From contig NW_025064882.1 of assembly GCF_019112545.1 (NCBI RefSeq), positions 279,676 through 343,675 of the forward strand: DNA of 64,000 bases, given 5' to 3'. The notes under the pieces were generated by a model, which made no database searches, was not told the origin of the DNA, and was given only the letters and a program-made list of their open reading frames with translations. This document shows positions 46,801 to 57,595 of the stretch, piece by piece. A program made the position numbers and the translations under genes. Positions within the stretch are counted from its first letter, which is position 1. Each line of letters starts with the position of its first letter. This stretch comes from Guyanagaster necrorhizus (taxonomy: Eukaryota > Basidiomycota > Agaricomycetes > Agaricales > Physalacriaceae).

Positions 46801-48182
46801 GACCTGCGGTTGCATCCATTGTGGTTGCGACGGGGGGTGAGATTGTTGGTTCGCTGTATTCATGTTATGCCTGAATTAAAATAAGTATGGCGTAGAGGGT
46901 TATGTGAAGCACAAGAGACCCACATATTATTATTATTCGCCATGAGTACAACTCTTCCTAGCATCTCTTTGGCCTTAGAGATATCAGTTTGTTGCGTTTT
47001 AACCTGGCTGATGAAAGCCGCATCAGGCATTCCCGCATGGTTGTTCTGCAGATGACGAAGGCTGTTCTCGCCACTGCTGATCATGCTTTGCAGTGTCATA
47101 ATACGGTTTTGAACGTCAAGGGTGAACTGAGGACGTGGTACGCCATTGGGACCCATAGTGAACTGGTGGGGCCGCCCGCCCATCTGGGTTGACGGGTTGG
47201 CCGGAGACGCTCGCCGCAGAGCATCGTTGGTGCTCATCGCAGGAGAGAATATGTCACTCTGGCCAAGCTGGTTAACCGACTGATGCTGCTGCTGCTGTTG
47301 CTGCTGGGGTTGCTGGGGTCGCTGCTGAGTATTTAAACGGGAATTAAATGACATGGGACCATTCTGATTCTGCTGGTTGGCAGCCATACCGATGAGCTCG
47401 AGTTGCCTGTTATGGTTCTGGTTGCCCGTAATGGCCTGCATCATGGCGTTTCTGGCCTGCATGGAATTCTGAGAAAGGGGGGCTTGCAGGCTACCACCGC
47501 CGACCACATTGGAAAACCCAATAGACGGCCGCTGAGAAGGCGGATCATGGAAGGGCGGCTGCTGAGATGCGCCGCCACTCGGACCCGTGCCAATTTGAGG
47601 AACTCCTAGCGAAAAAGGCTGCTGTTGTTGTCCATGAGCACGGGCAGCCATGTTCTGACTCCGAAGTAAATCAGCCATCTAGAAGTAAGAAAGAGGTCAG
47701 CACCAGGATACGTAATGAGAGCTTGAGAAGAAAGTATGCTGAGTCGATAAGAATGAGCTGTATCATGGGTCGATAAGACACATGAGCGGGAAATGGAACT
47801 GCAAAGGCTGCACGGGCTACCAATGATCCCCGTAAAGGCATGACGATTAATAAGGAGACGTGCTACGGTACGGATCCGAGGTGTACCACTCCACAGAGTA
47901 GACGGACCAATGGTGGACAGGAGCTCGAAAAATATCCAGAGTAACGATACTTGCCTGCTGATTAATTTGCGGACTGTTCACATCCGTCCCATTATTCGGT
48001 CGGAATTGGTTCTGCAGATGCTGCATCTGGTTCCAGAGATGAGACTGCTCTGGGAACGGCGGCATTGCCTGGTGGTTGTCCTGGTGCTGCTGCTGAGACG
48101 TCTGCTGCTGCATCTGATGTGGCTGAAGCATAGAGGGGTTGAAATTGGCCATCATCGAGTACTGCGAGAGACGGTCTGCCAT
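43872..48182 (-). CDS. ARID-domain, glutamine-rich SWI/SNF subunit (SWI1/ARID1-like)
   Basis: Probable DNA-binding subunit of a nucleosome-remodelling complex. Six exons (48182-47955, 47678-46924, 46870-46372, 46316-45605, 45553-45384, 45332-43872) give 1274 residues. The N-terminal 470 residues are Gln/Asn/Pro-rich. The ARID lies at about residues 440-540: MNYLNSKGLNRDI, DIHALHTHVMQEGGAAKVSQ, KELWAAIAARLGYVQFPG and LEQIYKDHLAHFD. A second Gln/His tract (45100-45200), Pro/Ser/Thr-rich stretches with basic patches and an acidic C-terminus follow. Intron 1 is 276 nt and GC-AG. Intron 4 is 51 nt, in frame and stop-free, so its retention would add 17 residues. The assignment to SWI1 rests on ARID plus composition and could be another ARID protein. 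Confidence 0.82.
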
Positions 48183-48905
48183 GATTCCGAAGATCAGAGG
48201 TCTGCCAGCGAGGAGGCGTCAGGTGAAGGGGGTTGCAGACCGCCGCGTACGTCGAACAGAATGTGGACGACGAAAAGGAGGAGAGGGATGTAATGGGAGC
48301 GTAGAAGGAAAGGGCGTGGGCCCTCGTCGGTGGGAAACAGGAAGGATGTCAGACTGTACCAGGGCTGTGGCTGAGTAGCTTTGATCTTGTTTGTTAATCA
48401 TGGCAAAAATGTCCATGTTTAGCAATATTCTGACCAAAACGATGGAGCAGCTTCCACGATTTTCGTCCCAATTTCTTGCAAGTATCTTTAAAAGGCATCT
48501 GCTCCCTCCAAAAATATTTCCTTTACTTTCGTTGGCCAGCCGCGGTTCTCCCTTATCTCCTCGACGCGAGCATAATGTCCGCCGAGGAAGATCATACCCC
48601 ATTGTTCCTTCCTCGGTGCCTTGTCAATCTACACCAAGTGTGGCGTACCACCTGTATTCTCTAGCCAACAGCAGTGGTATGTTTCCATTACTAGTTACTA
48701 TATGGTCCTCATGATGTACAAACAAAGATCTGGCCTCGTCAACGTATGCATGTCTAGTGGAAGAGTGAATGACGAATACTAAAGGTGCTGCACTTTAGGG
48801 TGCTTGCACCTACAAGAATGAATGATGATGATGATTTCTATGTAGTATGGGCTGCATGGTGTGAGATAATACGAGTACAGAGAGAGGGACACGAAGCGCC
48901 AACAA
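48183..48905. other. Intergenic region upstream of the SWI1-like gene
   Basis: 723 bp between the SWI1-like start and the TMEM41-like stop, both minus strand. It should contain the SWI1-like promoter and 5' UTR and the TMEM41-like 3' UTR. Open frames here have no domain and look fortuitous. Confidence 0.5.
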
Positions 48906-50159
48906 CTATAGGCTTGACCCGGTATGGGCATCAGAGTTGCCGTCTTTGCGTTCCTTTGGCATCGAGATTACTGGGCCAGCTTCCAGGATAATGTCGTCGT
49001 CGTCGTCGTCGTCGTACTCATCGTACTCGTCATCGTGTACCAACAAGCGTGCAGATACGTCTTTGGCTTTACTGGGGGCGTTGGGACCGACTGCCAGAAT
49101 TCTATCCTCATCCTCATCTTCCGTAGCCTGCGACTGCGTTTCCTCAGCAATGGCATCCGCTTCCTGCCTAAACCAGTAGCGAAGACCCACAGGGATCATC
49201 ACTCCAACAACCACTGCGGAAAGACCTAAAAAGTTCTTCCAGCTGATTAAATGGAAGTCATCGGCACTGGTCATTTCATCCAAACCACCGCCGATGGTTG
49301 TGTGTATGACGGTAACGCCTAGAATACCGAGGGCGGTGCTAATCCAAAACGGAGCGAGTCCGATTCCCACATGCGGACACACAACGTTAACAACCCAGTG
49401 AGGTGGCAGCGGGGCAATGCGAAGGACGATCAGGTAGGAAATGATATTAGCTTTGTTCGCGGCTATTGTGACCGACCATTTTGTCAAGAGAGCGCGAAAC
49501 TTTGGTATAGTGAGGAGTGCAGGACCGAGCGCAGCTGAAATGAGGTAGCATAGAGTGGCGCCTGACGCAACACAGACGCAGGCAAGAGGTAGTGCAAAGG
49601 GAACTCCCCAAACGGCACCGCCAAGGATGGAAAGGTACATGGAACCTGGCAATGAAAATGCCTGTAGACTAGAGCGAATAGTCAGCGTGGAAAGTCAAAC
49701 ACACATGTTAGGAGACGAACAAGAGGTATGTTGTTACATAACAAACAAATATGCGGTACGGATAGATGTCGCGGTATTTCTTAAGGAGAGTATTGAGCGC
49801 TTGTAGCTGAGCAAAGGACTTGGGAATTCGGAGAGAATCTCGATCCACACTACAGCCAGGTAAGGACGGGATTCAATGCATCGCGACAAAACGTACTCTT
49901 CAAGGGTAGGTAGTGCAAGCCACAGGGTACCACCCAGAAATATTGTACTGACAACAAAAATGGCGGCCATCTTCAGTGTTGCATTAAAGATCACTCTACG
50001 CGACGATGTCCGGGAGGAAGAACGAGGCAGAGCACCGTATGATGGAGCTCCGGCGCTACGCAAAGGAGTGAGGTCATCGTCCTCATAGTCGCTCTGGTAA
50101 ACAGTGTCAAGCGTATATACCGACGCATTTGAAGCGGACAACGTATGTGGAGGCGGCAT
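48906..50159 (-). CDS. TMEM41/VTT-domain membrane protein (SNARE-associated Golgi protein family)
   Basis: A multi-pass membrane protein of the DedA/TMEM41 group, which includes ER lipid scramblases needed for autophagosome and lipid-droplet formation. Three exons (50159-49897, 49849-49721, 49668-48906) give 384 residues. A cytosolic N-terminus is followed by a TM helix (FNATLKMAAIFVVSTIFLGG). The VTT core is VCYVTTYLFLQAFSLPGS, MYLSILGGAVWGVPFALPLA, YLIVLRIAPLPPHWVVN and CPHVGIGLAPFW. A last TM helix (NFLGLSAVVVGVMIPVGL) follows. The tail is acidic, with a run of nine aspartates coded by repeated GAC/GAT near 48990. It is divergent from the eS28 gene, with 177 bp between starts. Confidence 0.88.
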
Positions 50160-50336
50160 GGGGACAGCAGCGGAGGTGGTGGTGAGATTCCTGCAGCGGC
50201 AGCCCTATTTGGATGGATGATTCAGCCATGACGTAATCTATTTGACAGCAACCCTTTCGTCGGAGAATCAAATATGGTTGTAAACTAAAACCTTATTTTG
50301 TCCATCAACACAACTCCCATCTCTACCAAAAAGATT
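50160..50336. promoter_or_regulatory. Divergent promoter region TMEM41-like / RPS28
   Basis: 177 bp between outward-facing start codons. Shared promoter inferred from spacing; no confident motif. Confidence 0.45.
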
Positions 50337-50694
50337 ATGGTGAGTATTTCGTCGCTTTCTGTTGCCATTTGCTTTACTGATGATGCTACTCAGGACTCCT
50401 CAAAGGCCCCCGTCAAACTGGCAAAAGTTATCAAAGTGCGCTTAGCGTCCGCCGACTGGTCTTTTCGCTAATCAAGTCTGTAGGTCCTAGGCAGGACTGG
50501 CTCGCGGGGAGGTGTTACTCAAGTCCGAGTAGAATTCATGGACGACACATCACGGTCTATCATACGAAACGTCAAGGGACCCGTGAGAGAGCAGGACATT
50601 CTGGCTTTACTCGAGAGTGAACGTGAAGCTCGGTACGTCTATCTCTTTTCGCTAAACATTCGGTTATTCATTTCCCTGTAGTCGCCTGCGTTGA
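50337..50694 (+). CDS. RPS28: 40S ribosomal protein S28 (eS28)
   Basis: Small-subunit ribosomal protein. Four exons: 50337-50339, 50394-50435, 50484-50632 and 50682-50694. The protein has 68 residues, the usual length, with [40 protein letters not shown] and [20 protein letters not shown]. The first coding exon is exactly the start codon ATG, split from the rest by an intron beginning directly after it. All introns are GT-AG. Such minimal first exons are common in ribosomal protein genes and are easily missed by gene finders, because no open frame of normal size is visible. Confidence 0.95.
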
Positions 50695-51519
50695 TTGTAC
50701 CACTGTGCTTTGTTTCTTATTGCTGCAATCTACGAGTTATTACCGTCCAAAGCCGTGTCTCCGAGACCACGTTGCTCGAGTTCATATGTCACCGATAAAC
50801 CCAGCACTTGCTTTCCATCACAATTTCTGCACAAGACGTCTATGAAGAAAATACAGTGCTGCGCTCACGTCAAATCTCACTACCTGCTCATGTCTACTAT
50901 GAGCAGCGGCATGAATCTCGCGCTTGCATACCACATTGAAATTACCCGTTACTTTGTGTTTTTGTGATTTTCTCTTTATTCTGTCGCTCTATTTTCAGCT
51001 TGAGGCATTTCGACTCGCACGCCTTTCTCTCGTTTGTGTAAAGGATTTTCTAGAGCATCGATTTTTGAAATCTGGAAATTTTAAGTTACAGTACTTGGGC
51101 CACCGACAGGTTAAATAAAATGTTGAAAAGTGAGAATCACTCGTTCATGCTACTGTCATGATTTCGTTGCTGCATGCTGTGCTTTGCGCTACATCTTCAA
51201 TGCTGTTCTGCGACTAACTCTGTGCAATGAGCACGAAGTACAAAGTCCTCGAACTGCCTGTTATTCCATTCCATCATGACAGATCTGGGCTCCATACATG
51301 TGCTCATGTTCTTCAATCCTCTGACGACGCTCGCTTGTTATTCCAAGCACAGGTACATATCAACTCGGAAACACGTGGTGGTGGTTGTAGTTGCAACTTG
51401 CGGACCGGAATTCCAACGGAATTGATAAGTGTAGCAGTCATCTTCCCAGTACCCGGCCGCAAAATCGCTAGATATCCGTATCGTGTCGCTTTCGAACATT
51501 GTATCTGTGATTCACCAGA
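50695..51519. other. Intergenic region RPS28 to aldolase
   Basis: 825 bp with no domain-bearing frame. Two overlapping short frames (51227-51571 plus, 51313-51612 minus) run into the aldolase start and look accidental. It should contain the RPS28 3' UTR and the aldolase promoter. Confidence 0.5.
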
Positions 51520-52548
51520 ATGTCCATCCCTCCACCACCCGGCTATTATGTCCCTGCAGTACTCTTTATGACGGAGAGCGAGGATTTCGACGTCCCAGCG
51601 ATCAAAGCCCATGTCCTGAGACTGGCCAAGGCGAGTGACGCTCTCTGAATGATGTAAAGACAGCTAATATTGAGTAGGGAGGTGTGACTGGAATACTAGT
51701 GCAAGGCAGTAATGGTGAAGCTCAGCTCCTCTCGCGCGAAGAACGGATAGAGGCGATCAAGCTCACTCGCAAGACATTGGATGAGAGTGGATTCCAGAAT
51801 ACCATAGTCATCGCCGGAACGGGTGCCCAGTCGACAAGGGAGACGAAGCAGTTTAATGTCGACGCAAAGGAAGCTGGTGCATCCCATGTCCTCGTCCTCA
51901 CACCATCTACTTGGCCCCCACAGATGACCGTGGACAACGTGATCAAGTTCCATACCGAGGTATCTCTTCCGATTTCTGAGTGATGTATATGATGCATATG
52001 CATTCCAGGTTGCCGATGCCTCTCCCATCCCTACAATGATCTACAACTTTCCTGTTGTTACAGCCGGCCAGGATCTTGACTCGGACACTATTGCAACCCT
52101 TGCTGCACATCCAAATATCGTCGGCGCTAAGCTTTCTTGCGGGAACATTGGAAAGCTTCAGCGGCTCACTTCACGATTCTCACCATCTGTGTTTGCCGTC
52201 TTTGCAGGAAGAACGGACTTTTTCCTTCATAGTCTTATTTCTGGGAGTGCAGGGTTGATAGGTGCCTCCGTAAACATCGTGCCCAAGCTGCACGGGAAAT
52301 TGCTACAGCTTTACCGGGAGGGGAACATAGACGAGGCCACGACGCTGCAAGCCAAGATGGGACACGCTGATTGGGCCGTGCAGAAGATCGGAGGGATCGG
52401 AGGGGTGAAGAGTATCGTTTCGAGGAACTTTAATTATGGTGAGACGGTGGTAAGGGCACCGCTCAAGCGAGTTGCCTGGGACGCTTTGACGGTGAACAAA
52501 CATTATAGTGCAATAGAGGAGGTGATAGCGTTGGAAAAGGCGCTATGA
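51520..52548 (+). CDS. DapA/HOGA-family aldolase (4-hydroxy-2-oxoglutarate aldolase-like)
   Basis: Class I pyruvate-type aldolase of the dihydrodipicolinate synthase superfamily. Three exons (51520-51630, 51678-51959, 52009-52548) give 310 residues. Visible motifs are VTGILVQGSNGE near the N-terminus, VIAGTGAQST, MIYNFPVVTA with the catalytic-type tyrosine, and VGAKLSCGN with the Schiff-base lysine. The VQGSNGE, HPNIVG and RAPL segments resemble animal HOGA1 more than bacterial DapA. Fungi make lysine by the aminoadipate route, so DHDPS activity is unlikely. Substrate is uncertain; other members cleave 2-keto-3-deoxy acids. Intron 1 (51631-51677) is GC-AG. It is convergent with the RAD51-like gene, with only 20 bp between stop codons. 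Confidence 0.88.
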
Positions 52549-52568
52549 TGTCGAATTGTAAGAGAGAA

Positions 52569-53707
52569 TTAAGCAGATTTCAAAACTCCATCGCATATCC
52601 GAAAACGAGTCCAGGTGCTTGAATGCTATCGCTGCATAAGCCCATGTCGAAGAAAACTGAACAGACTTACTGTCGACCGGGATCGAAGCATTTCAGCAGT
52701 ATACATTGCTGCATCGTCTCGATCGTGACATTTAGAAAGCCATAAGGTTGAATCACTCATGAAGGAAAACGAAGGGCCGAGAGCGGGTTTTTTCGCAGTC
52801 CATTCAAAGGCAGACAATGAATCATCTCCTCGGAGAGCCGTAGCGTTGTTGATTACCTTGTTAGAATCTTAGGTTGCATGCGCACTGAAACGACCAATAC
52901 ACTCACAAAAACTGTTAAGGAGAGAGACTGAGCTAATGCTCGTAATTGTTGCATGAAGCCACTCATGATGGCATGTCCTTGGGATGAAACGGCGCTCAAA
53001 TTAGATCCTAGTAGAGGAGTGATGCTATCGATGAAGATGCAGCCGAAGCGCTGCTGTGACATTGGGAGCGCCCACAGAACCTCGTAGACGGCCTCAATTT
53101 CGAATGCCTCTGAAACCTGCAGCCGGTCCAAGACATCTGAGGCCTGTTCTTTTGTTGAACACATGCGCATTGTCCAGGAAAGAGAATAAACTCACCTCAT
53201 GGTCCATTGAAGCCTGAGTACGGTAGGCTCGTTCAGGCGAGAACTCGCCACGCGTGTCAATCCATAGCGCAATAGAGTCCCGTTGTACCTGCAAATAGCG
53301 GACAGCCAAATTCAACGCAAATGTCTTTCAGTTTATCAGTGCTAAGCAGGGGTATTTAACAAGAAACGTACAGTCTTTCCTGATGCACTGTCTCCAGAAA
53401 TTTCAACTATTTGTGAGCTCGCAAAGCCATCCGTGAGAGCATCCAAATTAGCAACGCCAGTGAGTAGTTTTAAACGGGGAATATCCGGTAGGTCAGCAGA
53501 GCAGGACCCAGACGCAGAAAGTAGCTCAGTGACGCGTGCAATGAATGCACGAAGTTGCGACAGTGTCAGCACTTCGCGGGGTAGCTTTTGGTAGATGTCG
53601 AGAGCAGATTCGTTGAATAAGAGGTCCCTGTCCGTCACTATTCCGTTATTTTCGAATAGGGTGACGATTTCTTGGGAGATTGAAGGGACAAGAGTGCTTA
53701 AGCGCAT
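52569..53707 (-). CDS. RAD51 paralogue (RecA-fold ATPase, RAD51D-like)
   Basis: Probable accessory factor of homologous recombination. Five exons (53707-53372, 53324-53196, 53143-52907, 52856-52671, 52625-52569) give 314 residues. The N-terminal segment is helical (MRLSTLVPSISQEIVTLFEN). Walker A is EISGDSASGKT and Walker B is FGCIFIDSITPLL. The VINNATALRG and KPALGPSFSF segments occupy the positions conserved in RAD51 paralogues, with TRFRICDGVL at the end. Family and length point to RAD51D rather than RAD51 itself, but XRCC2- or Rad55-type proteins are not excluded. The stop lies 20 bp from the convergent aldolase gene, so the transcripts must overlap or share a terminator. Confidence 0.8.
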
Positions 53708-53869
53708 CGAGGTACTGGAACAAGTCTCGGAAATGTCGGGCCGGAGGTCTCTCTGTCTTCAAAAGCTAAACCGTGTTACGTTACTATAGAACACAAGATC
53801 GAAAGGTTATATTTCATTGCAGTGGGTACAAAGGAAGAATATAGACCTCGGACTGAGAGGATGAAGGAC

Positions 53870-54250
53870 TCAGAGCTCCGTGATATCATCGTCTGCGTAT
53901 AGGCAATACTAGAAGCCAAGATTAAGTAGTAAAAACGACTGGAACCGGTGGTCACTCACTTCACCGTCAGGACCAGAATCAAGCTCCTCAGGCTTATCAC
54001 CGTTGTTATCATTGCCTTTGTACCTGGAATTTGGGGTTAGAGTTACAACAAGAATAACAGTAACGGTATTCTCACCTCTCACAAATCGTGTCGACATCAT
54101 CAACTTGGGTAGTCCGGATAGTCGCAGTGCTATAGTATCAATGTCGTAAGTGAACTGATTTAAGACGCCCTTATTATCATTAAGCGGTACAGTCAGACGG
54201 GGTGAGAAGCTTACGAGTTGATACCCGCAAGGACATCGCAAATATGCTGT
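53870..54250 (-). CDS. Small unknown protein, 5' end unresolved
   Basis: Spliced reading of the minus strand gives HICDVLAGINSTATIRTTQV, DDVDTICERYKGNDNNGDKP and EELDSGPDGEYCLYADD, then DITEL and a stop at 53872-53870. Introns with consensus ends fall near 54218-54131, 54076-54026 and 53958-53912. The N-terminus could not be fixed. A TATATAAAG string on the minus strand near 54375-54385 may be its promoter. No domain was recognised. It may be a small secreted or regulatory protein, or a gene remnant. Confidence 0.4.
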
Positions 54251-54387
54251 CATGAGGTGCAGTAACGGATATACCTCGTCGGCTTCAGGATCGTACATGT
54301 ACCACGTGATATGCACGTGCAGGATGCAAGTTAGAACCTACAGTAACATTGATGGCTGCCACTAGCTGGTTATCTTTATATAATTAA

Positions 54388-55120
54388 GTGCTCTGGTACG
54401 AGGACTTCATAGGTTCACCTACAGGCGACGCCACAGTCGTGGTCAAAATAGTTCTGTCTGATGATGGATCACTGAAAATGTTGGCTAATGAGGCGCAAGT
54501 GTACGACTCCCTACCCAGATACTTGAAGAAGACCTGGAGCGGATATCATTACATGGAAGAGGCTGAGTACGACGGCTCAGGAACCAACCCACTCCCAGCT
54601 GTAGTCTCTCAGTGCTACGGATATTATGTTCTTGCAGACCCAAAGGATCAAGAAATCTTCAGTTCTTTGCTTTTGGTGGAGGAGTGCGGTGAACCGATTC
54701 AGACTACCAAGTTGGAAGCATGCGACAGGTGGGGTGCGAGATACCATATTAATCAAGCGACTCAATATTACTGTGTAGGGAGCTGATCTTTTCTTTTGCC
54801 GTTCGTCTGCAACATGCCGGATTCGTCCAGGGATCTATCGCCCAGTGAAATATCCTTGTTCAACCGGGGCCGCTAAGTGCGCATCCTACCGAGCATTCCC
54901 TTTCTATGCTGGCATTCCAGATTATTGATTTTGGTCGTGGAGAAAACAAGAAGGAGATGTCGAAGGGTGGATGAGAGGCCAAACGCCAGCAAGATCTTCA
55001 GGGAACCAAAGACGTGATTTATGGCGAGCTTGTGTGCATCCGTACAGTCTTCACAAAGTTCTATGAGGGGAAGATCAATCAATGAGGTGCCAAGTATTAT
55101 GCTCGTCTGTACTGGGAGCG
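54388..55120 (+). pseudogene. Protein-kinase-like pseudogene
   Basis: The open frame 54388-54786 shows a kinase N-lobe-like start (DATVVVKIVLSDDG, NEAQVYDSLPRYL) and a hinge-like LLLVEECGEPIQ. In another frame it continues with RLQHAGFVQGS, then NILVQPGPLS and FQIIDFGRGE, the catalytic-loop and DFG-like regions of the kinase-like proteins common in mushrooms. The catalytic arginine position before NIL is a TGA stop, readable as CGA changed by a CpG transition. Two more stops follow. An intron could join the first frames (GTAGGG near 54776), but the TGA would remain. I therefore call it a pseudogene. Confidence 0.6.
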
Positions 55121-55221
55121 CAAGCATACAGTATACATTCCTTACAGACCCCAGTAGAGAATACTATATTATTCAGTCAACATTCTCTAGATGAAGGTAT
55201 TCCGCAATAACATTCTACCCA

Positions 55222-56537
55222 TTACGATGGGATTTCGAATGTACGCTTATTGCGCATTAACACTACCGTCCGTGTAGCCACAAAACACCAAAGGATTACA
55301 GTTGCAACCGAATATATTGAACCCCACACGCGGAAGAATGTAGAGTCAAAAGTGCTTGCAAGGCTCAGAGTCAGATTCGCGTAAACTCCCTGCACGTGTG
55401 TGAAAAACGGGAGAAAAGGGACAACGGTAGACTTACATTTGGAAAAATGAGCCCCCACGTCTCCACTCTAAATGGAATACATGTCTGGCGCAGGATGTTT
55501 TGCACACCGAGAAGGGCAAAAAATAACCATCCCGACGCTAGTGCCCATAGCACGACAGAGATGATCGCGCAGACAACGTTGATGGATGCACCGGTAGTCT
55601 CGGCAGTGAGAAACTTGGAGGATCCGTAGGGTAGGGGTAGGACTGTCTTGAAGTATTGTCCAAGAAGTAGAATAGAATATCCCGCCTGGCCTGTTGGTCC
55701 GAGGGGTAAGAATGCAGAAGTTATCGTGGTGCCGGGTGGTAGGCCGTGAAGGATCAGGCGAAGTAGATATATAGTCAAAATCATCAAGGCCACAGATAGT
55801 CCTATGGATACCATGAAAATTGAAAGGGTGGCGGTGACCATCGCATGGTTCAAGGAATATTTGTATAATGACGAAGCTACGACACCGCCACCGGAGGATG
55901 TGACGATTAAGGTTATGACGGGAAGCACCCATGCAGGAGTCATGGTCTCCAGTGTGTGAGTATGGGAGGTTTTCCTGAGGTGGTGCTTAATACGAGGTGA
56001 GAAGGTGAAGCAATGGTATACTCACATGTAGTGGAGAATACCAAAACAGCAGAGGAAGGAGCATAGAACGTCTATCCACCAGAAAGACCAAAGGACATAC
56101 ATAAATGGCTTACCGCCAAAGTTGTAGTCCCCGTGGATGAGGCTAACTGCAATAGTAAGGATGGTGATGGACCCCATGGGGAAGGTACCCGTGTAGAGAC
56201 TCTGAACGGGGTGCCGGACCATGATACCCCAAATTTCGGGGAACATAATGTAACGGACGAGAGAGACGAAGGCAAAGACGATGAAAAGAGATAGATTGAG
56301 GAAAAAAAAATGAGGGTTAAGATCTTCATGCCTTGGGAGCCCTTGCCGTATGGAAATGCATGGAACAGGATGTCGACTGCTCCGGTACCCATAACGACGG
56401 CGAACCAAGCTGGAATGAAATTTCTACGAAAACCAGAGGAATTAATATCATGGTCTGGTGGCGTGTAGAAAGAGGTTGGGTATATACCTGATAACATTGA
56501 CAAAATGTTTGTCAGAATGGTAGGAACCTGCTGTCAT
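55222..56537 (-). CDS. TehA/SSU1-type transporter (C4-dicarboxylate or sulfite exporter family), one-base frameshift
   Basis: Plasma-membrane TDT-family protein with about ten TM helices. Exons are 56537-56488, 56423-56026, 55974-55437 and 55389-55222. It starts MTAGSYHSDKHFVNV and continues NFIPAWFAVVMGTGAVDIL. HPVQSLYTGTFPMG, THTLETMTPAWVLPVITLIV and WGLIFPNGVYANLTL match fungal SSU1/malate-transporter relatives. The exons total 1154 bases, one short of 385 codons. The break is in a run of nine T (plus-strand A9 at 56302-56310), where ten would restore the family sequence. It may be a sequencing error or a recent null allele. Without it the protein is about 384 residues, the family length. 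Substrate cannot be told from the sequence. Confidence 0.85.
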
Positions 56538-57595
56538 GGAATACGAGCGTGGCGGGGAAGGTGGAACATTATGCATCAACTAAACACCGTTCCTTTTATT
56601 TGAAGCGAAGGCCACGGGGCCGTATAGATGACACTAAGTACGGAAAGGTCGGTTGAAAACGCGACACTGTTCAATTTTGAGCCTCTGACGGTGTATCACG
56701 AGGACCGGAATTTACGGTAGTTCCCGCCATGACGGCAATTTTTCACTCCTCTTTTATGTCACCAACGAGTGTCCTAAGTAATTTTTTCCCGGTTTAGAAA
56801 TCGATAGACGGAAAGTATCGTGTACGGGGCATGAGAGAAGGCTGAGCACCTGGAGGTCTCCCAGCGAGTTGGAGGGAATCCATTGTAGAAAGATCAGACT
56901 CTGAAATATAACAAAGTAAGTATTAGATTGGATCCTCTATGTTCGATCTGTACAGTGCTTCCTTTTCACTTGGAGTGCAATACCACAAAACTGCTGATGA
57001 AGACACTCGTGAGATTTGGGCACATTATATCAATCTTGCGAAAATGACGTGCTTTCAGAGGTGTCCCGAAGTCATGAGTGTCAACCATTGGGATACCAAG
57101 GGAGTCATGTATTGACAATTATAAAGGTCCTGCTCTTGGTTTTATCCAGTGTCTGTTTCGTGAATATCCCTGACAGTTGTCCATTATCACAGCACTGATA
57201 TAATCCTTACCGTCATTTGTATTGCAAACAGTACAGCACTGCAAGTCTACAAGAAATGTTTATGGGGTGTATAGCAAGATAAAGCTGGTGGTTGGTATTT
57301 CTCAGCGTAATTGTAACGCACAAGCGGCCTATTTGACATAGCTCGAGCATCGGAGCAACAAGATGTGATAGAAAAAGGCGGCCCGCTTTCTGTTGACGAT
57401 GTCCTCGCCGGCGTACAGGCGGTCGTGGTCGGCATTAATGGAGTTCTCGGAGATCTCTTCTTCCCATTATAGTCATTGTTTTCCACGCTAGATCTCATCT
57501 TATCAGTCGGCACAAATTATCATGTGAAACCGGCAGTCACCCCCAGGCTGGATTCACTACTTGATCCCCAACTACTACTTGCATCGTCCACCGCC
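56538..57595. other. Intergenic region with two orphan protein-like fragments
   Basis: About 1.06 kb between divergent genes. A 58-codon plus-strand frame starts at 56939 (MFDLYSASFSLGVQYHK, then TREIWAHYINLAKM). At 57334-57474 a non-ATG frame gives ARASEQQDVIEKGGPLSVDD and VLAGVQAVVVGINGVLGDLF before a stop. Both look protein-like and could be exons of one small gene or pseudogene, but I could not join them. Confidence 0.25.

Noticed and set aside
47679..47954. Separate small gene inside the long first intron of the SWI1-like gene
   Set aside because: No start-to-stop frame with a domain; exon 1 joins exon 2 in phase with a consensus GC donor, and the total length fits.
48968..49156. Thr-rich 62-codon minus frame and Ser/Val-rich plus frames
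   Set aside because: Frame shadows of the GAC/GAT repeat that encodes the poly-Asp tail of the TMEM41-like protein.
51227..51571. Plus-strand 114-codon frame before the aldolase
   Set aside because: No domain; it overlaps the aldolase start in another frame, and the spliced aldolase model explains the sequence.
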